Assembly: GCF_900491745.1 (NCBI RefSeq)
Contig: NZ_UETR01000012.1
Location: 74,678 to 138,677, forward strand
Source of the DNA: Amarolinea aalborgensis
Lineage (GTDB): Bacteria; Chloroflexota; Anaerolineae; SSC4; Amarolineaceae
DNA length: 64,000 nt
Direction of reading: 5' to 3'
In this document: one piece after another, positions 26,543 through 34,976 of the stretch
Position numbering within the stretch: position 1 is the stretch's first letter
Layout: every line of letters begins with the position of its first letter
Made by a program: the position numbers and the translations under genes
The notes under the pieces: model-generated
Told to the model about the DNA's origin: nothing
Seen by the model: the letters and a program-made list of their open reading frames with translations, nothing else
The model's database searches: none

Positions 26543-28159
26543 CTAACTTATCAACTTACCAGGATTCAACAGCCCCTCTGGATCGAAGCGCTGGCAAAGG
26601 TCAGCCAGCACCGCCATGCCCAGTACGCCTTTTTCCTGCGCCAGGTAAGGCTTGTGATCGAGGCCCACACCGTGCTGATGGCTGATGGTGCCGCCGTACT
26701 GCATGATCACCTGGCTGGCAGCCTGCTTGAGCGTCTGCCAGCGGCGCAGGGTTTCGTCTGGATCGGGCGCAATACGGAACAGGTAGGTCGTGTAGACGCT
26801 GGCGCCGCTGGGGTACACATGGGAGAGGTGAGTGAAGACATGCGTCCGCTCGCCAATGTCCTGCAAGCCGCCGTGCAAGGTCTTGTCCAGGGCGGCGATC
26901 AGCGCCGGCGCCGCAACCCAATCGGCTACGGTCTCAACGGTGTCTACGGCGTAGCCCATTTCCCACAACGTGTTGCGCAGATAGGGCGCGCGAAAACGGT
27001 TCTTGTACCACTGCTGGCCGAACGTGCGCCCTACGTGAATGCCGCTGTGCTGCCGCGCGAGGTCCAAGGCCGCATGTCGCGACAGCTTGACCTGCGCGTC
27101 GGAGCCGTTGAAGCCTAGAATGAGCATGCACTTGTCTGCGGCGAGGCCGCCCACGGCCAGGAAACGTTCCAGGGCGGCAATCAGGCGCGGATGCCCGGCC
27201 AGGGCCAGGTTGGTTTGTGTCTCCACGGCCGTGCTGAGACGCAGCATCGAGAGGGGCAGCCGGGCCTGTACCATCGCGCGCGCGGCCGCCTGCCCGGCCT
27301 CGAAATCGGGGAAGAAGACGGCCCGAAAGTCTTCGCGTGCCGCGATGGGCGTGATGCGCACGGTCGCTGCCGTGAGGATGCCCAGGCGGCCTTCGGAGCC
27401 GAGGATGATCTCGCGCAGATCTGGCCCCGCGGCTGAGGCGGCAAACGCGGGCATGTCCAGCGCGCCGGCCGGCGATTCGAGATGGCCGCCAGCAAAGAGA
27501 CGCTCGATGCGTCCAAAGCCCAGCGACTGCTGGCCGCTGGAACGGGTCGCAATCCACCCACCCAGGGTGGAGTACTCGAACGACTGCGGAAAATGCCCCA
27601 GGGTAAAACCGTGCGCCTGCAGCTGCGCCTCCAGGTCTGGCCCGGTGACCCCGGCGCCAAAGGTCGCCAGATGATTGATGCTGTCGAGACCTAACAGTCC
27701 GTTCAAGCGGCGCATATCCACCGTCAGCACAGGCGCGTCGCCCGTCTGCGGGTTGATGTGACCAACCACGCTGGTGCCGCCGCCGTAGGGAATCAGCCGC
27801 GCGCCGGCCGCGCGAGCATAGGCGATGAGCGCGCGTACATCGCCATCGCTCGTGGGATAGGCAACGCCGTCAGGCAGTGCGCCCAGGCGACCGCTGCGCA
27901 GGGCAATCCAATCGGGCAGGCTGTGACCGCGGGCATGGCGCACGCGATCGGCCGGGTCATTAAAAACCAGGGGATGGGAGAGCAGGCGCGAGGGCGGCGA
28001 CTTCGGCGAGCTCAGTCGAGCCGCGGCGGCCATGACAGCCTGCCAGCTTGCGTCGCGCGGGGGTAGCCCTGATCCCATCAACGCCTCTAAGAAGCGCGCG
28101 GCTGCTTTGGAGAGCGGATAGGTGACCGAGTCGTCCCCCCAGCCATTCCAACGTCGCAT
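26543..28159 (-). CDS. FAD-linked oxidase, alkyldihydroxyacetonephosphate synthase-like
   Basis: A 538-residue VAO/PCMH-family flavoprotein. It begins MRRWNGWGDDSV, the R-W-N-G-W-G signature seen in AGPS proteins. FAD-binding motifs are PYGGGTSVVGH and the long FTLGHFPQSFEYSTLGGW stretch; the C-terminal end reads ISHQHGVGLDHKPYL, where AGPS enzymes have a His-rich S-H-H-H-G-V-G. Animal AGPS makes the ether bond of ether lipids; bacterial relatives include glycolate/lactate-type dehydrogenases. One His of the triad is Gln here, so activity is uncertain. A 29-bp element is inserted in frame near residue 50. SD GGAGGTG is upstream. Confidence 0.75.
   Translation of the reverse strand: MRRWNGWGDDSVTYPLSKAAARFLEALMGSGLPPRDASWQAVMAAAARLSSPKSPPSRLLSHPLVFNDPADRVRHARGHSLPDWIALRSGRLGALPDGVAYPTSDGDVRALIAYARAAGARLIPYGGGTSVVGHINPQTGDAPVLTVDMRRLNGLLGLDSINHLATFGAGVTGPDLEAQLQAHGFTLGHFPQSFEYSTLGGWIATRSSGQQSLGFGRIERLFAGGHLESPAGALDMPAFAASAAGPDLREIILGSEGRLGILTAATVRITPIAAREDFRAVFFPDFEAGQAAARAMVQARLPLSMLRLSTAVETQTNLALAGHPRLIAALERFLAVGGLAADKCMLILGFNGSDAQVKLSRHAALDLARQHSGIHVGRTFGQQWYKNRFRAPYLRNTLWEMGYAVDTVETVADWVAAPALIAALDKTLHGGLQDIGERTHVFTHLSHVYPSGASVYTTYLFRIAPDPDETLRRWQTLKQAASQVIMQYGGTISHQHGVGLDHKPYLAQEKGVLGMAVLADLCQRFDPEGLLNPGKLIS
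28000..28028. repeat. 29-bp dispersed element, copy 1 (in frame in the FAD oxidase gene)
   Basis: Identical over 29 bp to 31237-31265. On the minus strand it encodes A-A-R-L-S-S-P-K in the same phase as the other copy. It has a short CGGC/GCCG inverted repeat around a GAGCTC-containing centre. Confidence 0.75.
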
Positions 28160-28226
28160 GATGACACCTCCATCGGTCTACACGGGTAGACGCTGCTTTC
28201 TTTGGAATGCGCCTCTGCGGGTATGC

Positions 28227-29552
28227 TCAACCCCAGCGCGCCAGAAGCAGCGCGGCCAATACACGCAGGCCGGCGCTGAGCAGCAGGGCCGTGCGCAGGC
28301 CCAGCCAATCGCCCAGCAAAGGGCCGGCCAGCGAGCCGACCAGGATGGCCAGGTTGAGCACCAGATTGTGCAACGCCATGTGCGCGGGGCGGTCGTCCTC
28401 CGGCACGCGTTCCATCAAACGATTGACCAGGCCGCCGCTGGCCAATCCCCAGACGCCGCCTCCCAGCAGCGAGGCGGCCCAGACCAACGTGACATCCCAG
28501 GCCAGGCCGGTCAACAGGGGGTAGATACCGTAAAAGGCGGCGCCCACCACGAGCACCCAATGATGCCCACGGCGGTTGCTAATGCGCACCAGGTAGAGAG
28601 AGCTGATCAGTGTGGCCGCGTTGACCAAAGCGGCCGCCAGGCTGATCTGTCCATCGGTCAGGTGCAGGTTGCGCACCCAAAAGAGCGGGAACAGGGGTAC
28701 GGGCATGGCTTGAAAAAGGTAGAAGAACAGGTAGGCTGCCAGCATGGAGCCAAAGGGACCGCGCAGCAAATCGAGCCGGAGCAGCGGTTTGCCGTGGGCG
28801 CGGGTCAAGAAGCGCAGTCCCAAGGAAGTACGGAGCGTGTCAACCAGGCGCAGGCTGCCCGGCTGCGCAGCATCCAGGATGGGACGCCCAACACGCGCGG
28901 GCGCGGCTGACATCGGTCGTAAGAACCACAGATGATAGCTGCTCAGAGCCGCGCCCATCACGCCGATGAAAAAGACCAACTGGTAATTCAGCGGAAAGGG
29001 CAGGCGGTCGAGCAGCAGGCCGCTGGTCAGCGAGGCGATGGTCATGCAGATGGCGAGCACGGCGCTGCGCCTGCCCACCACCAGCGCACGCCAGGCTGGC
29101 GGCACAACGTCGGCAAACATAGCATTGAAGGCGATGGAGATCAATGTGCCTGGCACGGACATCAGCATGATGACGACCGGAATCGCCCAGACCTGGGCAG
29201 ACGGGGGCAGCAGCCAGGGCAGGATGACGAGCACTGCGTAGCCGGCGCGATTCCAGATGGACGTGACAAAGACGGTGCGGGTCAGCACCTGACCTTCCAG
29301 CCAACGCCCGGTCGGCAGCGACATGAGCAAGCTGACAATAGCCGGCCCGCCGCTCAACAGGCCGATTTGGATACCGGTTGCGCCCTGGCGAGCAGCGAAG
29401 ACCGAGATAAAGGCCATCGCGCTGCCAGCGAGAATGCCAAAGCCGGCAATGTCCAGGTAGAGGTGGCCGAAATTCCACCTCAACTCCGGCGTCAGTTGGG
29501 CATTATCGAGCGCCATCAAGCGGCGCCATGTCCGAAGAACCACAGAAAGCAT
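28227..29552 (-). CDS. MFS transporter
   Basis: A 441-residue protein with about 12 hydrophobic helices in two halves joined by a cytoplasmic loop (about residues 215-255, Arg-rich). The loop between helices 2 and 3 is GLLSGGPAIVSLLMSLPTGRWLE, a degenerate MFS motif. It closely resembles the group of uncharacterised MFS proteins with a conserved W-N-x-G-Y motif after helix 3 (IWNRAGYAVL). The substrate is unknown. AGGAAC lies 5 nt before the start codon. Downstream is the AGPS-like gene, 67 bp away, on the same strand. Confidence 0.85.
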   Translation of the reverse strand: MLSVVLRTWRRLMALDNAQLTPELRWNFGHLYLDIAGFGILAGSAMAFISVFAARQGATGIQIGLLSGGPAIVSLLMSLPTGRWLEGQVLTRTVFVTSIWNRAGYAVLVILPWLLPPSAQVWAIPVVIMLMSVPGTLISIAFNAMFADVVPPAWRALVVGRRSAVLAICMTIASLTSGLLLDRLPFPLNYQLVFFIGVMGAALSSYHLWFLRPMSAAPARVGRPILDAAQPGSLRLVDTLRTSLGLRFLTRAHGKPLLRLDLLRGPFGSMLAAYLFFYLFQAMPVPLFPLFWVRNLHLTDGQISLAAALVNAATLISSLYLVRISNRRGHHWVLVVGAAFYGIYPLLTGLAWDVTLVWAASLLGGGVWGLASGGLVNRLMERVPEDDRPAHMALHNLVLNLAILVGSLAGPLLGDWLGLRTALLLSAGLRVLAALLLARWG

Positions 29553-29580
29553 ACAGTTCCTACTGTCGTTCTAACGACGA

Positions 29581-30138
29581 CTACGCGGAGCGCGACGGCG
29601 CGCGATGGTTGGCAACCACGCGCACCTCGCCGTTGGGCACAATGTGCAAAACGCTGTTGTCGTCACTGCGCACATAGGTCGTGCGCAGGGTCACTCTTTC
29701 CACACGCCCTTTGACGCTCCCAATCTCAATGGCATCGCCCACATGGTAGACGTCATCGAGCAGGATCAACGTACCCGCGATGTAGTCCTTCATGAGGGTC
29801 TGTGCGCCCAACGAGATGGCCAGGCCGGCCACGCTGGCGCCGGCCAGGAGGGGCACCACGTTGATGCCCAAGGCGTAGAGGATCATGAAAACAGCCAGGA
29901 GGATGATCACAACATCAATCATGCTGCGCGTGGTCTGCAGCACGGTCTGTACGCGCAACAACTGCTGCTGGTCGGCTTCGGCGGCAGCCAGCCGACGCTG
30001 AACTCGCCGCGCCAGCAGATGAACGATGCGCAGCAGAATCAATGTCACAAGAACGATGATGGCAATGCGAATGAGCGCATCGCCCCATAAGAAGACCGCC
30101 GCGGTCGCGTCGGCGGATGTTGGTAAAGCTGTCGGCAT
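29581..30138 (-). CDS. Small mechanosensitive channel (MscS family), short form
   Basis: A 185-residue MscS-type protein: a first helix (LIRIAIIVLVTLILLRIVHLL), a charged cytoplasmic helix, a second helix and the pore helix ALGINVVPLLAGASVAGLAISLGAQTLMKDYIAG. The beta domain follows with DVYHVGDAIEIGSVKGRVERVTLR, ending in the N-x-E segment; the large C-terminal alpha/beta cage domain of E. coli MscS is absent. The ATG at 30138 has GAGGTGAGC just upstream; a GTG two codons earlier is possible. It follows the Gfo/Idh gene directly, likely one transcript. Confidence 0.88.
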   Translation of the reverse strand: MPTALPTSADATAAVFLWGDALIRIAIIVLVTLILLRIVHLLARRVQRRLAAAEADQQQLLRVQTVLQTTRSMIDVVIILLAVFMILYALGINVVPLLAGASVAGLAISLGAQTLMKDYIAGTLILLDDVYHVGDAIEIGSVKGRVERVTLRTTYVRSDDNSVLHIVPNGEVRVVANHRAPSRSA

Positions 30139-30145
30139 GCTCACC

Positions 30146-31129
30146 TCACATTGTCACGGGGCGGTTTGTGCGCGCTGATTCCAGCAACGCGCTGATCGTC
30201 GCCACATTGCCCCGGCTTTCGGCCAGGCTGACGCGCGGCGGTTTCCCCAAGAGCACCGCGTCGGCCATGTCTTCGATCTCGCCGTGGTACAATGACTCGC
30301 CCTCGATCTTGACGATTTCGACGGCATCGTTTTTGTCTCGCCGCAGCACTTCCATGTTCATCTGCGGCTTGAACGGCGTCGGCACCGTCAATGTGGCTTC
30401 ACTGCCCACGATTTCCATGAAGGCGCGGAACGGGAGCTGAAATGCCGAATCGAACTGCGCCAGAAGGCCGTTGGCAAAGCGCATCTGCCCCGTGAACAGC
30501 TCGTCCACGCCGCTGGGGCCGGTGATTTGCCAACCAAACACCTCGATCGGGTCTGCGCCGGCCAGGAAACGTGTGAAGCTAATGGGATAACAACCCACAT
30601 CCCAGATCGAACCGCCGCCTAATTCTGGCAGCAGGCGGGCATCCTGACGGTTCGTCAGCAGAAAACTGAACGCGCCGCGAATCAGGCGCGCTTCACCAAT
30701 GGCGCCTTGCGCAATCAACTCCTTGACAACGGTCGTTTGTGGGTGATGGCGGTACATGAAGGCTTCAGCGACAACGACCCCGGCCTGCCGGGCTGCAGCA
30801 GCCACAGCATCCACATCGGCCACCGTCAAGGCCAATGGTTTTTCGCACAGCACATGCTTGCCGGCCTGCACCGCTTTGATCGTCCACTCGACGTGCATCC
30901 CGTTGGGCAGGGAATTGTAGATAATATCCACGTCGGGATCGGCCAGCATCGCTTCGTAGCTGCCAAACGTACGCGGAATTCCCCATTCTGCGGCGTAAGC
31001 GGCGGCCTGTGCGGGCGTGCGGCTGGCTACCGCCGTCACATGGTTGCGCTTCGACAGCGGCATGGCGGTCAGGATCGCGCGATTGATGCGCGCTGTGCTC
31101 AACAAACCCCAACGCAAGATCCTCGACAT
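30146..31129 (-). CDS. Gfo/Idh/MocA-family oxidoreductase
   Basis: A 327-residue NAD(P)-dependent dehydrogenase. The N-terminal Rossmann domain starts LRWGLLSTARINRAI, with the CEKPLAL motif (catalytic Lys) and IIYNSLPNGMH upstream of it. The C-terminal domain includes GGGSIWDVGCYPISF, which is typical of glucose-fructose oxidoreductase-like and trans-1,2-dihydrobenzene-1,2-diol dehydrogenase-like members. It probably oxidises a sugar or cyclic diol; the substrate is not predictable. GGGAGGG precedes the start. Confidence 0.9.
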   Translation of the reverse strand: MSRILRWGLLSTARINRAILTAMPLSKRNHVTAVASRTPAQAAAYAAEWGIPRTFGSYEAMLADPDVDIIYNSLPNGMHVEWTIKAVQAGKHVLCEKPLALTVADVDAVAAAARQAGVVVAEAFMYRHHPQTTVVKELIAQGAIGEARLIRGAFSFLLTNRQDARLLPELGGGSIWDVGCYPISFTRFLAGADPIEVFGWQITGPSGVDELFTGQMRFANGLLAQFDSAFQLPFRAFMEIVGSEATLTVPTPFKPQMNMEVLRRDKNDAVEIVKIEGESLYHGEIEDMADAVLLGKPPRVSLAESRGNVATISALLESARTNRPVTM

Positions 31130-31195
31130 GTAAATCCCTCCCTCGTTTCTTCATGCGTCTGACGCCTGCGCCGCGGCAGGCGCCAGACAGACGGT

Positions 31196-32434
31196 TCAGG
31201 CCCACTGCGCCGCCCATGGGACGGTCTCAACGGCGAACTTCGGCGAGCTCAGTCGAGCCGCGGCGTCGCCTTCTCGCAGGGCGCGAATGACCTTGAGGTC
31301 AGTCACGGGAAAAGCGTAGCGGTCCAACTCATCCGGCCGCGCCCAGACCCAATCAGCCACCCCCAAGGCCTGCGGCTCGCCGTGCAGCACACGGCAGTGG
31401 AACGCATGCAGTGTGATGCGTAGATGGGTGTAGGTATGCTCAACGGCCGTCAGTTTCGCGCCCACCTCAATGGCAATGCCAAGCTCTTCCATGATCTCGC
31501 GCTGCAGGCATTCAGGCAGGCTTTCGCCGGGCTCCAGCTTGCCGCCTGGAAATTCCCAAAGGCCGCCAAGCATCCCGTGGGGCGGCCGCTGTGCAATAAG
31601 CAAGCGGCCGTCTTCACCCCAAATCAGCCCGCAGGTCACGTCAAAATAGGGCAATGCTTTGCGCGGCACGCGCACGGGCCGGGCATTCTGCACACCACGA
31701 GCCTGCGCCAGGCACATGCCCATTAGGGGGCACGTCAAACAGGTTGGATTCTGCGGCAGGCATACCGCAGCCCCCAGGTCCATCAGCGCCTCGTTCAAGG
31801 ACCCCGCCTGGTCATCATACGCCAGGGCCGCTACCATTTCTTCGCTCAAATGCCAAAGGCGCGCCTCGGTGGCTGCCTGGCCCAAAGGCGTGTCCACATC
31901 GAAAACGCGGCTCAGCACGCGCTTCAGATTGCCTTCGAGGGCTGCGGCGCGCTGGCCAAAAGCCAGGCTCAGAATGGCGCCGGCGGTGTAGCGACCGATG
32001 CCGGGCAGCCCGGCCAGCGCGGCGCGGCTCGTGGGAAGTTGACCTCCATGCTGAGCGACGACAATCTGCGCGGCGCGGTGTAGGTTACGCGCACGCGCAT
32101 AATAGCCCAAACCTTCCCAGCATTTTAGAACATCGTCTAGGGGAGCAGCGGCCAAGGCCGCCAATGTAGGGAAACGCGCGAGCCACCGTTCATAGTACGG
32201 AATTACGGTGTTTACCTGGGTCTGTTGCAGCATGATTTCGCTGATCCAAACCTGGTAGGGGTCGCGATGTCCAGCGCCAGATGGATTGCGCCAGGGCAGT
32301 GAGCGTCCCTGGTCGCGGCCCCACATCAACAGGCGCGCAGCGAGCGCAGTCGGCATGGGCCTTGCAAGCGCAGACTCATCGGGCAAGAAAGAAAGAGTAT
32401 CAGCAGCGACAGCGAGGCTCTTTGTTTGGCCCAT
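31196..32434 (-). CDS. mutY: A/G-specific adenine DNA glycosylase MutY
   Basis: A 412-residue MutY. The HhH-GPD domain shows SEIMLQQTQVNTVIPYYERW, LPGIGRYTAGAI (helix-hairpin-helix and catalytic Asp region) and the iron-sulfur cysteines in CLPQNPTCLTCPLMGMC. The C-terminal half is a NUDIX-like 8-oxoG recognition domain (GGLWEFPGGKLEPGE...REIMEELG). It removes adenine opposite 8-oxoguanine. A 29-bp dispersed element is inserted in frame about 20 residues from the C-terminus, encoding A-A-R-L-S-S-P-K. The start at 32434 gives a longer N-terminus than usual; an ATG at 32356 is an alternative. The zinc-ribbon gene ends 9 nt upstream. Confidence 0.93.
   Translation of the reverse strand: MGQTKSLAVAADTLSFLPDESALARPMPTALAARLLMWGRDQGRSLPWRNPSGAGHRDPYQVWISEIMLQQTQVNTVIPYYERWLARFPTLAALAAAPLDDVLKCWEGLGYYARARNLHRAAQIVVAQHGGQLPTSRAALAGLPGIGRYTAGAILSLAFGQRAAALEGNLKRVLSRVFDVDTPLGQAATEARLWHLSEEMVAALAYDDQAGSLNEALMDLGAAVCLPQNPTCLTCPLMGMCLAQARGVQNARPVRVPRKALPYFDVTCGLIWGEDGRLLIAQRPPHGMLGGLWEFPGGKLEPGESLPECLQREIMEELGIAIEVGAKLTAVEHTYTHLRITLHAFHCRVLHGEPQALGVADWVWARPDELDRYAFPVTDLKVIRALREGDAAARLSSPKFAVETVPWAAQWA
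31237..31265. repeat. 29-bp dispersed element, copy 2 (in frame in mutY)
   Basis: Identical to 28000-28028, same orientation relative to the host gene and same reading phase. It lies near the 3' end of mutY, where an insertion would least disturb the enzyme. Confidence 0.75.
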
Positions 32435-32443
32435 GCCGGCGCC

Positions 32444-32647
32444 CTAGCGGCCAACCGGATTCAGAACGAAAAGCTGGACGAACAGCCAGCCAATCAGGAA
32501 AAGAGCCACAATGAGCCACGATAACGTTATGTAGGACATCCGCCGTTTGGGCTGCGGCGGCTTCGGCCTCGGCAGCGGCGTCTGGCAGCGCCAGCACACC
32601 ATTTTGTCATCCGGATTCCAGGTCTTGCAATTGACACATTCAGCCAT
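32444..32647 (-). CDS. Zinc-ribbon, single-pass membrane protein (67 aa)
   Basis: MAECVNCKTWNPDDKMVCWRC forms a C-x2-C...C-x2-C zinc ribbon, followed by a Pro/Lys-rich linker and one transmembrane helix (YITLSWLIVALFLIGWLFVQ). Proteins of this build are common and uncharacterised in Chloroflexota. The start has GAGGT about 9 nt upstream. It is the first gene of a likely transcript with mutY, 9 nt downstream. Confidence 0.75.
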   Translation of the reverse strand: MAECVNCKTWNPDDKMVCWRCQTPLPRPKPPQPKRRMSYITLSWLIVALFLIGWLFVQLFVLNPVGR

Positions 32648-32707
32648 GACTCATTACCTCGTAGACCAGGACGTGTGAGAATTTGATGATGTCGCAGGTC
32701 TACCGTT

Positions 32708-32736
32708 AGAATAAACGACAAGCGCACAAGATGCAA
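32708..32736 (-). promoter_or_regulatory. Putative promoter for the zinc-ribbon gene and mutY
   Basis: On the minus strand TTGCAT (32731-32736), 17-bp spacer, TATTCT (32708-32713), about 60 bp before the zinc-ribbon gene start. Confidence 0.4.
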
Positions 32737-32767
32737 ATAAGGCGCCGCAGCGACGCACATCGGCGCA

Positions 32768-32801
32768 GAAAAAAGACCGGGCTGGAAGTCCAAACCCGGT
32801 C
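32768..32801 (-). terminator. Rho-independent terminator of pckG
   Basis: On the minus strand GACCGGG/CCCGGTC pairs (32775-32781 with 32795-32801) and is followed by six T. It shares its sequence with the terminator at 3969-4003. Confidence 0.8.
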
Positions 32802-32852
32802 TCACGGAATGGCGATCTACTTATTATCAGGCGCACACACGCGGGCGACTCT

Positions 32853-34697
32853 TCACACGATTTCAGGCGCCAAAGCCCACTGCTCCGGCGAACGCCACAG
32901 GGCAGAGAGGATCAGCTCACGGATGAAGATGAGTTCCTTGGGTAGGCGGTCGTACAGCTTGATAAACAGCTCATCGTGCTCCAGCATTTCCTGCTTCCAC
33001 TGCTCACGATCTACGCTCATCAGTTCCAGGAACTGTTCACGCGAGAAGCCATCCAGCCCGTGCCAGTCCAAATCTTCGTAGCGCGGCATCCAGCCCAGCG
33101 GACTTTCCACGCTGACAGCACGGCCGTTGGCGCGTTCGACGATCCACTTGAGGATGCGCATGTTCTCGCCAAAGCCAGGCCACAGGAACTTGCCGTTCTT
33201 GTCGGTGCGGAACCAGTTCACGCCGAAGATGCGCGGCGGATTGGGAATCGTGCGGCCGAACTGCAGCCAGTGATTGAAGTAATCGCCCATGTGGTAGCCG
33301 CAGAAGGGCAGCATCGCAAACGGATCACGTCGCACCTGGCCCACTTGTCCAACGGCAGCAGCCGTGGTTTCTGATCCCATCGTAGCCGCCATGTAGACGC
33401 CATAGTTCCAGTTGAATGCCTGCATGACCAACGGAACCACGTTGCTGCGGCGACCGCCAAAGATAAAGGCCTTGATCGGCACGCCCTCGGGATTTTCCCA
33501 GTCCGCATCAATCACCGGATTCTGATAGGCCGGCGCCGTGAAGCGCGCATTGGGATGGGAGGACTTGCGACCCGAATCGGGCGTCCAGGGCTTGCCTTGC
33601 CAGTCAATCAATTCCGGCGGCGGCGCCTTGGTCATACCTTCCCACCACACGTCATTATCCGGCGTACGCGCCACGTTGGTGAAGATGGTGTTGGCCGTGA
33701 TGCTGGCCATGGCGTTGGGATTGGTCTTGTCCGATGTGCCGGGCGCGACGCCGAAGTAGCCGGCCTCTGGATTGATGGCGTACAGCTGACCATCCGGGCC
33801 AGGTTTGATCCAGGCAATGTCATCGCCTACCGTGGTGATCTTCCAGCCGTCGAAAGCCTTGGGCGGGATGAGCATGGCAAAGTTGGTCTTGCCACATGCG
33901 CTGGGGAAGGCCGCGGCGACGTAGGTTTTCTCGCCATTGGGCGCTTCGACGCCCAAAATCAGCATGTGCTCGGCCAGCCAGCCCTCGTCACGCGCCATCG
34001 TAGAGGCGATGCGCAGCGCCAGGCACTTCTTGCCCAACAAGGCGTTGCCGCCGTAGCCGCTGCCAAACGACCAGATCGCGCGTTCTTCAGGAAAGTGAAC
34101 AATGTACTTTTGGTCCTTGTTGCACGGCCAGGACACGTCCTGCTGGCCAGGAGCCAACGGCGCGCCCACCGAATGCATACACGGCACGAATTCGCCATCG
34201 GCGCCCAGCACATCCCACACCTTGGCGCCCATGCGCGTCATGATACGCATATTGGCCACGACATACGGTGAATCGCTTAGCTCAACGCCGATGTGCGCAA
34301 TGTAGGAGCCGAGCGGGCCCATGCTGAAGGGGATAACGTACATGGTGCGGCCGCGCATACAACCATCGAAGAGCTGGTTCAGGCGGGCCTTCATTTCCTT
34401 CGGGTCAAGCCAATTGTTGGTGGGGCCAGCATCTTGTTTTCTGACGCTGCAAATGAAAGTGCGATCTTCCACCCGCGCAACATCGCTGGGGTCAGAGAGC
34501 GCCAAGAAGCTGTTCGGACGCTTCTCTTCATTCAATCGGATGAATGTGCCAGACTTAACGAGGCGTGAGCACATCTCGTCGTACTCAGCCTGGGAGCCAT
34601 CACACCAGTAGACGGCATCGGGCTTGCACAGGGCCGCCATTTCTTCGACCCAGGTGCGAATTCTCTCGTGTTTCAGATTCGATGGGTAGTTGAGCAT
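32853..34697 (-). CDS. pckG: Phosphoenolpyruvate carboxykinase (GTP)
   Basis: A 614-residue GTP-type PEPCK. The kinase loop FPSACGKTNFAML lies at about 264-276, with the reactive Cys. PFSMGPLGSYIAHIGVELSDS and GRRSNVVPLVMQAFNW are further family blocks. It converts oxaloacetate and GTP to PEP and CO2, the entry to gluconeogenesis, which would suit growth on acyl-CoA or amino-acid carbon. GAGGG is 5 nt before the ATG. It is monocistronic with its own terminator. Confidence 0.96.
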   Translation of the reverse strand: MLNYPSNLKHERIRTWVEEMAALCKPDAVYWCDGSQAEYDEMCSRLVKSGTFIRLNEEKRPNSFLALSDPSDVARVEDRTFICSVRKQDAGPTNNWLDPKEMKARLNQLFDGCMRGRTMYVIPFSMGPLGSYIAHIGVELSDSPYVVANMRIMTRMGAKVWDVLGADGEFVPCMHSVGAPLAPGQQDVSWPCNKDQKYIVHFPEERAIWSFGSGYGGNALLGKKCLALRIASTMARDEGWLAEHMLILGVEAPNGEKTYVAAAFPSACGKTNFAMLIPPKAFDGWKITTVGDDIAWIKPGPDGQLYAINPEAGYFGVAPGTSDKTNPNAMASITANTIFTNVARTPDNDVWWEGMTKAPPPELIDWQGKPWTPDSGRKSSHPNARFTAPAYQNPVIDADWENPEGVPIKAFIFGGRRSNVVPLVMQAFNWNYGVYMAATMGSETTAAAVGQVGQVRRDPFAMLPFCGYHMGDYFNHWLQFGRTIPNPPRIFGVNWFRTDKNGKFLWPGFGENMRILKWIVERANGRAVSVESPLGWMPRYEDLDWHGLDGFSREQFLELMSVDREQWKQEMLEHDELFIKLYDRLPKELIFIRELILSALWRSPEQWALAPEIV

Positions 34698-34976
34698 AAT
34701 CCCTCTATTCTGGATATCCCTATCTTCTCGCGTGCAGCGCCGGAGTGCATCTTGATTCTTGTATCCAGCGCGTGGCTGATCGTGAACACGCCGGTATTTT
34801 ACTCGATCATCCCACAGCTAGGTATGATGTGCATCATTACCGGCATCGCCTGCTTGGGGCGTTTCCAGCGCGGCGCTGGCCGGGGACGATGATTTCTCAG
34901 TAGAACCATCAGCCCATTTGCGCGCGCCCGACGTCTATGCGGCTTTCCGCACGCGCAAGGTCAACCGACCCTACGC

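Noticed and set aside
34668..34892. 74-residue plus-strand frame with two hydrophobic segments near the pckG start
   Set aside because: It begins inside pckG on the opposite strand, has no Shine-Dalgarno and covers the pckG upstream region; hydrophobicity comes from a T-rich regulatory stretch.
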